Positions 6,564 to 14,897 of a stretch of 37,164 nucleotides of DNA are shown here, piece by piece. Under the pieces are notes generated by a model that did not search any database, was not told the origin of the DNA, and saw only the letters and a list, made by a program, of their open reading frames with translations. The stretch comes from Fuerstiella sp. (GTDB lineage Bacteria > Planctomycetota > Planctomycetia > Planctomycetales > Planctomycetaceae): contig JAPYTO010000025.1 in NCBI GenBank assembly GCA_029941865.1, positions 1 to 37,164 of the forward strand, read 5' to 3'. The stretch's first letter is position 1; every line of letters begins with the position of its first letter. A program made the position numbers and the translations under genes.

Positions 6564-8873
6564 ATGACATTCTTCGGGGTACGCCGAGCTCGTCAGACTC
6601 GAGTTTTTCGTCCTTCTCCCTCCGTGCGGGAGAAAATCACTACCGCCATTCAGGACTATCGCGTTCTGACTCTGTTGCTGGTTGCGCTGTTCGCAATTCT
6701 GCTGCTGATGATTGCGGTGCAGTCCTGGCGCACGGGGTTCGCGTTCCGTGAAGGCCAGGTGTGGGCTTCCGGCGTTCAATCGCGAGTCGAATTTAAAATC
6801 GAAGACACGCTCGCCACCAAACAGGCTCGCATGAAGGCCGAAGCCGGCACGCGGCTGGTGTTTGTTCAGAACAACGAACTGTGGAACGTCCTTGAATCCA
6901 CGTTCAAGAACGATCTGACGGCAGTCGCCAACGCCCGGACTCTGTCTGACGTCCCGGCGGATGTCATCATGAGCTATGGACTGGATATGGAGTTTCCCGG
7001 TGATGTCGAAAAGGGCACGACGCTCACGACGCGGTTTGACAATGTACAAACAGCGTTTCTGGCATCAGACATGGCGATCGGCGACCTACTGAATCAGATG
7101 GGGATCGAATTTTCACGACTGCTCAACGGTGTACGCGGCGTTGGCATACTGGACGATACTGCCAGAGCAGCAATCGGTCTTCCTGATGATGACCTGAATC
7201 CTCCGATTGAGATCGTGGACCCGTCGGGTGAAGCGGTGAGCTTCAACCTGTTGGTTGATGTGACATTGGAAGACCAGTTGCTTGAGACAGGCAGCATCGG
7301 AGGGGCGTTTGGATCGCTGTCCAACCTGCTGATGATTAAGGAGGCCGTCAAGCAATGGCTGAGGGTTCGGCTTGTTGGGCAGTTGAGCTACAACGAATCC
7401 CTGACCGCTGAACACCGTCGGAAAGCCGTCGAAAAAGTGGCGGTCAAGTACAACGCGTTTCCTGCGGGACGAATTCTGGTACCGACCGGTACACTGATTG
7501 GCCCGGATCACCTGGCGGTGCTAAATGAAGAGTATTTGGCGCATGAGATGCAGCTTACCTTCACGCAACGATTGGTCAGAATCGCCGGATCGGCCTTGAT
7601 GCTCACAGTGATGGTGATTCTGTTTGGCATCTATCTGTGGCGGTCCGAACGGCATCTTCTCGACGAAACCGGGCAACTGCTGGCCTTCGTGATGATCTGC
7701 GGTGCCGCCGTTTTTCTGGGCTGTCTGTTAAGTCGTGACCCATGGCGGGCGGAGGCGCTTCCGTTGCTGGGCGCCGTGATGATTGTGGCGATTGTTCACA
7801 ATCAGATGCTGGCGATTCTGACGGCCTTCTGTCTGTCACTGATGATTACGATGTCGACGGTTTCTGATCTGGGGCATTTTGCGGTACTGATGACGTTGTG
7901 CTTCACGCTCATCATACCTCTGCGCAGCGTTTCGTCGCGATTGACAATGATCAAACTGGGATTCATTCTGGCCGCCGTGGCATTCGTTGCTGTCTGGGGC
8001 ATCAGCCTGCTTAGCTCGCCTGATTTCGCCGACGGTTGGCGAAATCCGGCGATTCTGATCGTCGGACTCAAATTCGCATTCTGGTCATTAGTCTGTTGCT
8101 ACGTTGTTGGCGGCAGCCTTCCGTTTATTGAATCAGCCTTCGGCATTGTGACCGACATCAGCCTGCTGGAATTGACCGACGTTTCGCATCCGTTGCTGCA
8201 GGAACTCGCCCGCCGCGCACCGGGAACGTACAACCATTCCATCAGTGTCGCAACAATTGGAGAAGCGGCGGCCGATGCCATTGGGGCAAACGGACTGCTG
8301 GTTCGAGTCGGGGCGTACTTCCACGACATTGGGAAAATGCTGAAGCCGGAATACTTCATCGAAAATATGGCAGCCGGGGAGGAAAATCCTCACGACAACC
8401 TGGCACCCGCGATGAGTGCATTGATCATCATCGGACACGTCAAAGACGGTGCCGAAATGGCCGAACAACACAACCTGCCCCGCAGACTGATTGACTTCAT
8501 TGAGCAGCATCATGGCACGACTCTCGTGGAATACTTCTATCGTGAGGCCGCCAATCGTGCCGACGAAGATCATCGCACCGATGCTGACGAGTCAACCTTT
8601 CGTTACCCGGGGCCTCGACCGCAATCAAAAGAAGCCGGCGTCATGATGCTGGCAGATGCTGTCGAAAGCGCCAGCCGAACACTCAGCGAGCCTGCGCCCA
8701 AGCGAATTCAGTCGCTGGTCAATGAAATCACCTTAAAACGTGTTCTGGATGGTCAGTTTGATGAGTGCGGCCTGACCATGATTGAGATCCGGGTTGTCCA
8801 GGAGTCTCTTGTCAAAACCCTGCTGGCCGTTCATCATGGTCGTGTTAAATACCCAGGACAAAAGACCGGCTGA
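6564..8873 (+). CDS. pgpH: 7TM-HD family cyclic-dinucleotide phosphodiesterase (PgpH/YqfF type)
   Basis: The product is 769 residues with the PgpH layout: a membrane segment at about 33-54, a large extracytoplasmic 7TMR-HDED domain (about 55-335), a bundle of roughly seven membrane helices (about 335-525), and a cytoplasmic HD domain (about 540-760). The metal-binding motif HDIGK begins at H587-D588, with an upstream conserved His in YNHSISVA (H558) and a later QHHGT. Characterised members hydrolyse cyclic di-AMP and respond to signals sensed outside the membrane. The order phoH, 7TM-HD gene, ybeY is conserved in Firmicutes, which supports orthology. The substrate is inferred from the family. 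No diadenylate cyclase gene is in the window. Confidence 0.93.
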   Translation: MTFFGVRRARQTRVFRPSPSVREKITTAIQDYRVLTLLLVALFAILLLMIAVQSWRTGFAFREGQVWASGVQSRVEFKIEDTLATKQARMKAEAGTRLVFVQNNELWNVLESTFKNDLTAVANARTLSDVPADVIMSYGLDMEFPGDVEKGTTLTTRFDNVQTAFLASDMAIGDLLNQMGIEFSRLLNGVRGVGILDDTARAAIGLPDDDLNPPIEIVDPSGEAVSFNLLVDVTLEDQLLETGSIGGAFGSLSNLLMIKEAVKQWLRVRLVGQLSYNESLTAEHRRKAVEKVAVKYNAFPAGRILVPTGTLIGPDHLAVLNEEYLAHEMQLTFTQRLVRIAGSALMLTVMVILFGIYLWRSERHLLDETGQLLAFVMICGAAVFLGCLLSRDPWRAEALPLLGAVMIVAIVHNQMLAILTAFCLSLMITMSTVSDLGHFAVLMTLCFTLIIPLRSVSSRLTMIKLGFILAAVAFVAVWGISLLSSPDFADGWRNPAILIVGLKFAFWSLVCCYVVGGSLPFIESAFGIVTDISLLELTDVSHPLLQELARRAPGTYNHSISVATIGEAAADAIGANGLLVRVGAYFHDIGKMLKPEYFIENMAAGEENPHDNLAPAMSALIIIGHVKDGAEMAEQHNLPRRLIDFIEQHHGTTLVEYFYREAANRADEDHRTDADESTFRYPGPRPQSKEAGVMMLADAVESASRTLSEPAPKRIQSLVNEITLKRVLDGQFDECGLTMIEIRVVQESLVKTLLAVHHGRVKYPGQKTG

Positions 8874-9025
8874 CGACCATCGGCAGAAAAGCTGTCAGTA
8901 CACATGCCCTCTCGCCTCGAATGGAAGAGACGACCGTTCTGCTGCAATCCGCCGACCTCACTTCAGGCATGCCCGTTTAAGACGCTAAACACACTCACTT
9001 CGTCATCAAAATACGATCGTCCTCG

Positions 9026-9640
9026 ATGTCATTTGAAATCGACGTCTCCTGCTCTCACCCGACGTTCAGGATAAACGAGTCTCAACTGCGGCATGCGCTG
9101 CAGCATGGCCTGCAGGTTGAACGTGTCCGAAGTGCGGTGCTGAGCCTGACCGTGGTCGATAACGCCAACAGTCATCGGCTAAACAAAGAACACCTGCAGC
9201 ACGACTATCCAACGGATGTGATCAGTTTTCAACTGGATTGGACTTCCGGTGACCGGACTATCGAAGCCCCGTCCCAAACGCCGACCGAGCGTTCGGTGAA
9301 TGCGAACATCGAAGGCGAAGTCGTTGTCAACGCTGACGTTGCGGCCGAGATGGCACAGCAGTTTGGCTGGTCAACAGATGAGGAGTTGACACTGTACGCC
9401 ATTCATGGAATGCTTCATATCTGCGGGTATGACGATCAGACGACTGATGAGAAGGAAATCATGAGAGCACGGGAAAAAGCCATTCTGCTGGGGATAGGGC
9501 TTACGCCTCAGTATCCGGCGGCTGGCCGCGCGGACGATGACGAACCTCCAGGAGACTCCATAAAACTGACGTCTGCCGCCCACGCCCCTTCGTCCATCTC
9601 AGCTGAGGTCGCTGACGACACAAAGGAGGGCACGCAGTGA
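9026..9640 (+). CDS. ybeY: Endoribonuclease YbeY (rRNA maturation factor), variant zinc site
   Basis: The product is 204 residues. YbeY is a single-strand-specific, zinc-dependent endoribonuclease acting in 16S rRNA maturation and ribosome quality control. The conserved DVISFQL segment (TDVISF) and the metal motif HGMLHICGYDD (H127, H131, D137) are present. The family motif is HGxLHLxGYDH, so the third ligand His is Asp here. Asp can bind zinc, so activity is not excluded. After the core (about 160 residues) there is a polar C-terminal extension of about 45 residues that is absent in E. coli YbeY. The stop overlaps the GTG start of the next gene by four bases, indicating translational coupling. 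Confidence 0.93.
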   Translation: MSFEIDVSCSHPTFRINESQLRHALQHGLQVERVRSAVLSLTVVDNANSHRLNKEHLQHDYPTDVISFQLDWTSGDRTIEAPSQTPTERSVNANIEGEVVVNADVAAEMAQQFGWSTDEELTLYAIHGMLHICGYDDQTTDEKEIMRAREKAILLGIGLTPQYPAAGRADDDEPPGDSIKLTSAAHAPSSISAEVADDTKEGTQ

Positions 9641-10959
9641 GCGGGATGCTCGAATTAATCCTGGCTGCAGCGGCCGGACTTCTGACATTTCTGATGGCCC
9701 TGATTTGTTTCAGCCTGAGAGATTTTTCCCGAAGCCGCCTGGAAGAACTTTGTAAACAACGCGGAAAGCTGAGCCGTTTCGGAGAAATCCTCCGGAACCA
9801 CGAGGCAGCTCTGTTCGTTTCCGAACTGACACTGTTGGTGCTGCTGCTGGTCGGCACCTGGTTCGTGGCCGGGGTTTCGTTTCTGAGTGGATTTAACTTT
9901 CCCCACGACGGCAACCTGTCGACGATGGTTGGCTGGATCGTTGCAGTGGCAGCGGCACTCGCGACCGCGTTGTTGCTGTTCGTGGCAATGCCATGGACGA
10001 TCTCACGAGTCAATGGTGAGTCGTTGCTGTATCGAATATGGCCGCTGCTGAACCTGACACGTCGTGTGCTGACACCCATTTGGCATGCGGCTCGTCACCT
10101 GGATCGCATTGTCCACCGAATTGTCGGTGTTCCCGAACCCGATTCAGACGCCGCCGCAAATCTGTTGACGGAAGAATTACTGACAGTCGTTGATGAGAGC
10201 TGCCGCGAAGGTGTCATGCAGTCGAATGCCTCGACGATGATTCATCGTGTGGTTGACCTGCAGACGGAAGACGTCGCCGCCATCATGACTCCACGCACCG
10301 ACATGGTGACCATCGATGCGGACATACCGCTTGCGGAATCATTGAAACAGATGCTGGACAACAGTTTCTCGCGAGTACCCGTGATTCGCGACGGCATCGA
10401 CGATATCGTCGGAATTCTTTACGCTCGGGATCTGCTGGCTTACGCCGTCGAATCCAACGATGACTCCGACACAAGGACAGTTGCGGATATCGCGAGAGAA
10501 GCCCTTTATGCTCCGGAATCGCAGGGGATCGGCGACCTGTTGGAAGCCATGAGACAAAAAAAGGTACACATGGCCGTCATCGTCGACGAATACAGTGGTG
10601 TCTCGGGACTGGTTACACTTGAGGATATTCTGGAAGAGATTGTGGGCGAAATATCGGACGAATACGACTCCGAAGATTCGACGCTGTGGAAACAGCACAT
10701 TGACGGCACAACTGAAGTTGATGCTCGCTTTCATATGGACGACCTGAACGAAGAGTTCGGATATGGTTTTCCGGAAGACGAAGAATTCGACACAATCGGT
10801 GGTTTCGTGTTGTCATGTTTCGGGCGAATTCCGGGGATCGGTGAAGAACACTGTTGGAAAAACCTGAAACTCACCGTCCTGGACGCCGATGAACGCCACC
10901 TGATTCGAGTCCGCATCGAAGGCACAACCGTCGCCGGCTCCACTGCGAAAGCATCCTAA
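9637..10959 (+). CDS. CorC/HlyC (CNNM) family membrane protein with CBS domains
   Basis: The product is 440 residues: a DUF21 membrane domain with hydrophobic segments at about 4-26, 57-85 and 95-118, a CBS pair (about 200-330), and a C-terminal CorC_HlyC domain (about 345-430). Diagnostic motifs are MTPRTDMVTIDAD (about 217) and VDEYSGVSGLVTLEDILEE (about 316-334). CNNM/CorC proteins are implicated in magnesium and cobalt efflux or resistance, and the CBS pair binds adenine nucleotides. The GTG start overlaps the ybeY stop and is preceded by a strong AAAGGAGG at proper spacing. The ybeY-corC neighbourhood is common in bacteria. The substrate here is inferred. Confidence 0.92.
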   Translation: MSGMLELILAAAAGLLTFLMALICFSLRDFSRSRLEELCKQRGKLSRFGEILRNHEAALFVSELTLLVLLLVGTWFVAGVSFLSGFNFPHDGNLSTMVGWIVAVAAALATALLLFVAMPWTISRVNGESLLYRIWPLLNLTRRVLTPIWHAARHLDRIVHRIVGVPEPDSDAAANLLTEELLTVVDESCREGVMQSNASTMIHRVVDLQTEDVAAIMTPRTDMVTIDADIPLAESLKQMLDNSFSRVPVIRDGIDDIVGILYARDLLAYAVESNDDSDTRTVADIAREALYAPESQGIGDLLEAMRQKKVHMAVIVDEYSGVSGLVTLEDILEEIVGEISDEYDSEDSTLWKQHIDGTTEVDARFHMDDLNEEFGYGFPEDEEFDTIGGFVLSCFGRIPGIGEEHCWKNLKLTVLDADERHLIRVRIEGTTVAGSTAKAS

Positions 10960-11092
10960 GCGGCGTTCTCAATGCCGGACCAATGCACGCCCACCACTTG
11001 TTCCCATGGTCCATGCACCACCTGGTCTGCCGTCATACATTCTGCCCATTCCAATAATCTGAACCTCATCCGTGTTTCGGTTTTGACATCTC

Positions 11093-12469
11093 ATGCCCCA
11101 TCCGCGCCTGGCAAAAACATTCACTGACAACAAGCCGCGTGCCCAATGGCACGACAAGGCGCTGTGGTTTGTTCGCGAAAAACGCGACCGCATGGTGTCC
11201 GATGTGCCGGAATGGGAGGATCTGCGACAGTACGCATCTGCCATCAAGATGCACACCATGTCGCGTCTGCCACACTTTCTGGAACAGTTCGAGACAAACG
11301 CCAGGGCACTGGGCGTTCACGTTCACTGGGCCGTTGATGGCGACGAACACAATCGCATCGTGCACGACATTCTTAAGCAGCACAACGTGCAGAAGATCGT
11401 GAAAAGCAAGTCGATGCTGACGGAAGAATGCCACCTGAATCCGTTTCTCGAGCGACACGGCTACGATGTTGTTGATACCGACCTGGGCGAACGCATCGTT
11501 CAATTGCGGAACGAATCGCCGAGCCATATTGTTCTGCCGGCGATACATATCAAAAAGGAAGAAGTGGGCGAATGCTTTCACGAGCACCTTGGTACCGAAG
11601 AAGGAGCTTCTGACCCGGCGTACCTGACCGAGGCCGCTCGCAATCATTTGCGGGAACGATTCTGTTCGGCAGATGCAGGTATCACCGGAGTGAACTTTGC
11701 AATCGCAGAGACCGGCGGATTTGTCGTCTGTACAAACGAAGGCAATGCGGATCTGGGCGTCTCACTTCCGAAACTGCACATTGCGTGTATGGGCATCGAA
11801 AAACTGCTGCCGCGTGCGTCAGACCTGGCCGTGTTTCTGCGATTGCTGGCTCGTTCGGCCACGGGCCAGCCGATCACAACCTACTCGTCACATTTCCATG
11901 GTCCTCGCGAAGGCAGTGAGCTGCATATCATCCTGCTCGACAACGGCCGGAGTGGTATCCTGGCAAGTCCGGAATTCCGCCGCAGCCTGAACTGCATTCG
12001 CTGCGGTGCCTGCATGAACACATGTCCCGTGTACCGTCGCAGTGGCGGTCATAGTTATGAATCGACAGTGCCCGGTCCGATCGGCTCGATCCTGACGCCG
12101 CTCAGCACGCCGGAAGCACACAGTTCTCTGCCGTTCGCGTGCACTTTGTGCGGTTCGTGTACCGATGTCTGTCCGGTGAAAATTGACCTGCACCATCAAC
12201 TGCTGGCGATGCGAGGCTTTCTGGATCGCAGAAAGTTGCTCGGCATGTCGAAGAAGCTGTCGATGAAGTTTCTGTCGGGCCTGCTATCCAGCACATGGCT
12301 GTACACGAACGCCGGCAAGGCAGCTCGCACAGCGTTACGTTGGCTGCCGCGTTTTGCCGTCTACAACCCTCTGAACGGGTGGGGCCGACAACGTGATCTG
12401 CCGGATCCTCCCAGACAATCGTTCCGCGAGCAATACGCGACGCGACAGCGAGAATCGGGAGACAAATAA
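11093..12469 (+). CDS. lutB: LutB-like iron-sulfur protein with LUD domain
   Basis: The product is 458 residues. It has an N-terminal LUD domain (about 65-290; GITGVNFAIAETGGFVVCTN is a family signature) and two 4Fe-4S cluster motifs: CIRCGACMNTCPV with C301/C304/C307/C311, and CTLCGSCTDVCPV with C350/C353/C356/C360. A C-terminal LutB-type tail follows. In Bacillus, LutABC oxidises L-lactate to pyruvate, with LutB passing electrons. The product is close to full family length. The stop codon TAA shares a base with the lutC ATG. A LutA-type CCG-domain subunit is not adjacent. The ATG at 11093 fits the family N-terminus but has no clear ribosome binding site. Confidence 0.92.
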   Translation: MPHPRLAKTFTDNKPRAQWHDKALWFVREKRDRMVSDVPEWEDLRQYASAIKMHTMSRLPHFLEQFETNARALGVHVHWAVDGDEHNRIVHDILKQHNVQKIVKSKSMLTEECHLNPFLERHGYDVVDTDLGERIVQLRNESPSHIVLPAIHIKKEEVGECFHEHLGTEEGASDPAYLTEAARNHLRERFCSADAGITGVNFAIAETGGFVVCTNEGNADLGVSLPKLHIACMGIEKLLPRASDLAVFLRLLARSATGQPITTYSSHFHGPREGSELHIILLDNGRSGILASPEFRRSLNCIRCGACMNTCPVYRRSGGHSYESTVPGPIGSILTPLSTPEAHSSLPFACTLCGSCTDVCPVKIDLHHQLLAMRGFLDRRKLLGMSKKLSMKFLSGLLSSTWLYTNAGKAARTALRWLPRFAVYNPLNGWGRQRDLPDPPRQSFREQYATRQRESGDK

Positions 12470-13077
12470 TGAGCGACACGTCTCGTGAAACAATCTTCGC
12501 CAACCTGCAGGCGGCTTTGCCGGAATCGTCACCGCTGCCGGATCTGCCGGTCAGCGGACCGTGGCAGACCTTCGCTGATCCCTTCGCCCGCTTCTGCGAA
12601 ACCCTGGCGTCTGTCGGCGGTCTCTGCCAACGCGTCGCCACGCTGGACGAGGCGAATCGACAGTTGAACACCATTGCCGAATGGACCAACGCGGTGGTTC
12701 GAGTGACCGTCGTCAACGGCGTTGGCGACTCATCAATTGACATTGACGCCATTGACGATCCGCACGATCTGGAAAACGTCGACTACGCCGTACTGCGTGG
12801 GCATTTTGGCGTCGCGGAAAACGGAGCCATCTGGGTCACAGACGACTGCGTCAAACATCGGGTTCTCTATTTCATTCCGCAGCAACTTGCCATCGTGATT
12901 CCCTCGTCACAGATCGTGCAGAACATGCACGAAGCCTACGACCGAATTTCGATTGACCAATACGCCTATTCCGGCTTTATATCCGGCCCATCCAAGACGG
13001 CCGACATTGAACAGTCGCTGGTCATCGGCGCTCACGGCGCGCGGTCACTGACCGTATTCGCGGTGGATGAGTTGTAA
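12469..13077 (+). CDS. lutC: LutC-like LUD-domain protein
   Basis: The product is 202 residues, essentially one LUD domain. The signature GPSKTADIEQSLVIGAHGA near the C-terminus is the LutC hallmark (S-x-TADIEQ). The protein belongs to the LutABC lactate-utilisation system, where LutC is a required subunit without iron-sulfur motifs. The ATG overlaps the lutB stop by one base and is preceded by GGGAG, so the two are translated from one transcript. It converges with rlmN, whose stop is about 40 bases away. No clear terminator is visible in that short gap. Confidence 0.92.
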   Translation: MSDTSRETIFANLQAALPESSPLPDLPVSGPWQTFADPFARFCETLASVGGLCQRVATLDEANRQLNTIAEWTNAVVRVTVVNGVGDSSIDIDAIDDPHDLENVDYAVLRGHFGVAENGAIWVTDDCVKHRVLYFIPQQLAIVIPSSQIVQNMHEAYDRISIDQYAYSGFISGPSKTADIEQSLVIGAHGARSLTVFAVDEL

Positions 13078-13117
13078 GGGCCACGGAGAACCTGCTGCAG
13101 CCCGCAACAACTGGTAT

Positions 13118-14266
13118 TCAATCGCGTTTCTTCGCGGCGTCTGTGTCGCTGCGGTTCAGCCGCAGCTGTCCGCAGGCAGCGTCAATATCTGCTCCTTTGC
13201 GTTTGCGAACAGTGGTGGGAATCCCCCAACCTTTCAGGATCTCACAAAACTGGTGCGTCATGGGCTCGCCCGGTGCCGTCATGACCAGTTCTGACACGCC
13301 GTTCATCGGGATCAGATTGACGTGACAGTTCCGTCCCCGAATCAGTCGGGCCAGTTCTTCCGCGTGTTCCGGTTGATCGTTCACCCCGGCCAGCAGCACG
13401 TACTCGTACGACACGCGCCGGCCTGTGACTTCGAAGTATTCGTCTGCAGCCGCGAGGATTTCCTTCAGGCCCGTGCCTTTGTTCACCGGCACAATTTCCG
13501 TGCGTAGTTCGTCGTTGGGGGCGTGTAATGATACGGCCAGATTAAACTGTCTGCCGCAGCGGGCGAACTCCCGAATCTGTTTGGGCAGACCAACAGTCGA
13601 GACAGTGATCCGACGAGCTCCCAGCCCGAAGCCGTCCTCACTGCACAGAACGTCCAACGCCTGCATCAGGTTCTTATAGTTGGCCAGCGGTTCGCCGATG
13701 CCCATGACCACAACGTTTGTGATTTTCTCGTCGTCTTCCATCAACCGATGCAGTACCAGCACCTGTTCAAAAATCTCGGCGGCCGTCAGATCCCGCTTGA
13801 CGCCCAACAACCCGCTGGCGCAGAAAACGCATCCCATCGCACAGCCCACCTGAGTGCTGATACAGACGGTCCGCCGACCGGGGTCACGCATCAGGACACA
13901 TTCGACCAGCTCGCCGTCATGCAAACGCAGCAGCAGCTTCTCCGTTCGGTCCGAGGCAATCTGGTGTCCCACGGTTTCAAAGCTGCTGAAGCTGAAGTGT
14001 TCGGCCAGTTGCTGGCGCAGCGAGGTCGACAGATCCGTCATCTGGTCGAAGGACTGTATCCTCCGCTCGATCATCCAACGACGGATCTGTTTGGCCCGGA
14101 ACTTCTTTTCACCGACGGTCGCCAGCCATGCCAGCCATTCACTCACGGCAGCGTCCAGCAATGCAGGCGGACGTTTATCCCCGGCAGGTGCAGCAGCGGG
14201 AAGGATCGGCAATGACTCGGACGACACGGCAGCGGACCATCGGTGTGAGTGGCAGAAGGCGGACAT
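13118..14266 (-). CDS. rlmN: Dual-specificity RNA methyltransferase RlmN (radical SAM)
   Basis: The product is 382 residues. RlmN methylates C2 of A2503 in 23S rRNA and A37 in certain tRNAs. The radical SAM cluster motif is CAMGCVFC (C142, C146, C149). The two catalytic cysteines correspond to C135 (RRTVCISTQ) and C365 (ADIDAACGQL). GIGEPLANYKN is the SAM-binding GEP-type motif. The frame is open upstream to 14488, but that part runs through a perfect palindrome and other hairpins, so an internal start was chosen. The ATG at 14266 has no strong ribosome binding site, and family homology only becomes clear from about residue 35, so a later non-ATG start is possible. Confidence 0.93.
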   Translation of the reverse strand: MSAFCHSHRWSAAVSSESLPILPAAAPAGDKRPPALLDAAVSEWLAWLATVGEKKFRAKQIRRWMIERRIQSFDQMTDLSTSLRQQLAEHFSFSSFETVGHQIASDRTEKLLLRLHDGELVECVLMRDPGRRTVCISTQVGCAMGCVFCASGLLGVKRDLTAAEIFEQVLVLHRLMEDDEKITNVVVMGIGEPLANYKNLMQALDVLCSEDGFGLGARRITVSTVGLPKQIREFARCGRQFNLAVSLHAPNDELRTEIVPVNKGTGLKEILAAADEYFEVTGRRVSYEYVLLAGVNDQPEHAEELARLIRGRNCHVNLIPMNGVSELVMTAPGEPMTHQFCEILKGWGIPTTVRKRKGADIDAACGQLRLNRSDTDAAKKRD

Positions 14267-14367
14267 CGTACACGCCGACACGGAACGATCGATCCGTATT
14301 CGTCGGGTTCCGTCAGATTCGGCAGAATTGCGACCGGTCCGGACGTTGCCGCGACAGGGCAGGAGCA

Positions 14368-14400
14368 AGAGACCCGGTCTTTTGAAAAGACCGGGTCTCT
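14368..14400. repeat. Perfect 16-bp inverted repeat (strong hairpin)
   Basis: Arms at 14368-14383 and 14385-14400 are exact reverse complements around a single central G: AGAGACCCGGTCTTTT and its complement. As RNA it would fold into a GC-rich stem with an A/U-rich top in either direction. It lies about 100 bases upstream of the chosen rlmN start, inside the leader. It could be a bidirectional terminator, an rlmN leader structure or a protein-binding palindrome. No long T-run follows on either side. Confidence 0.8.
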
Positions 14401-14450
14401 TCAGCACTCGACTTGCTGGCAGCCTGCACAACGAGCATGCGTCGGAATCA

Positions 14451-14507
14451 GGGGACTGACGTCCCCCGCTCGCCCAATCACGTGGCAAGCCGCGGACGTC
14501 AGTCCCC
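14451..14507 (+). terminator. Long inverted repeat followed by T-run, terminator-like
   Basis: Arms GGGGACTGACGTCC (14451-14464) and GGACGTCAGTCCCC (14494-14507) are perfect 14-base reverse complements separated by 29 bases. On the plus strand the right arm is followed by GGTTTTT. This looks like a rho-independent terminator apart from the long loop, yet no plus-strand gene ends nearby. It may be part of a repeat element. Confidence 0.5.
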
Positions 14508-14539
14508 GGTTTTTGCGTTCCCCCACGTCACCCTCCCGA

Positions 14540-14668
14540 GGGCATAGGTATCTACACAACTTCACCCTCCGGTCTTTACGGGAGGGTCGCGAGGAACGAG
14601 CGGGGAGCGGGGGGCCGTGGCATATGCAAATCACCAAATTCATTCCGGCAGGCCCTCTCCTCGCTGAG
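14540..14668 (+). repeat. Interspersed repeat, copy A (inverted partner at 18210-18330)
   Basis: Bases 14540-14607 match the reverse complement of 18263-18330 over 68 positions with only a handful of mismatches. The shared core includes GGTATCTACACAACTTCACC and GGGAGGGTCGCGAGGAACGA. After a diverged centre, a second block (TTCCGGCAG then CCTCTCCTCGCT, ending about 14668) is also shared. The core contains an ACCCTCC...GGAGGGT stem. The element encodes no protein and resembles a small non-autonomous or REP-like repeat. Confidence 0.75.
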
Positions 14669-14897
14669 GCTCGACTCTCCCAAGGGAGAGTGAATGCGAC
14701 CGAAACGAAATGCGGAGACATTGTCATCCCAGCCGCAACATCACTTCACCTCCGGATAACGGCGGCATTCAACTCCCGCCCCCGCCCGCGGACCTCCTTC
14801 TCGACGTCGCCCGATTGTGTAACATATGTGCTGTCACCGCGACGCTCCCAGCCGAATGGACTTCGTCAGACAGCACACGGAAGGTCTGGTTTGATTT

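Larger units (their letters stand above)
14267..14897. other. Hairpin- and repeat-rich intergenic region
   Basis: About 630 bases lie between the divergent rlmN and helicase genes. They contain a 33-base perfect palindrome, a second long inverted repeat, one copy of an interspersed repeat of about 125 bp, and a short ACTCTCCC-AA-GGGAGAGT hairpin (14674-14691). Each is described separately or in this list. Open frames through the region are explained by these repeats and have no family resemblance. The last 150 bases should hold the helicase promoter, but none was assigned. Confidence 0.6.

Noticed and set aside
6348-7049. Minus-strand open frame of 233 codons
   Set aside because: It is antisense to phoH's end and the 7TM-HD gene, has no family resemblance and no supported start.
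14267-14488. N-terminal extension of rlmN by 74 residues
   Set aside because: The extension is formed by a perfect palindrome (RPGLFKRPGL reading) and hairpin sequence, and adds residues unlike any RlmN.
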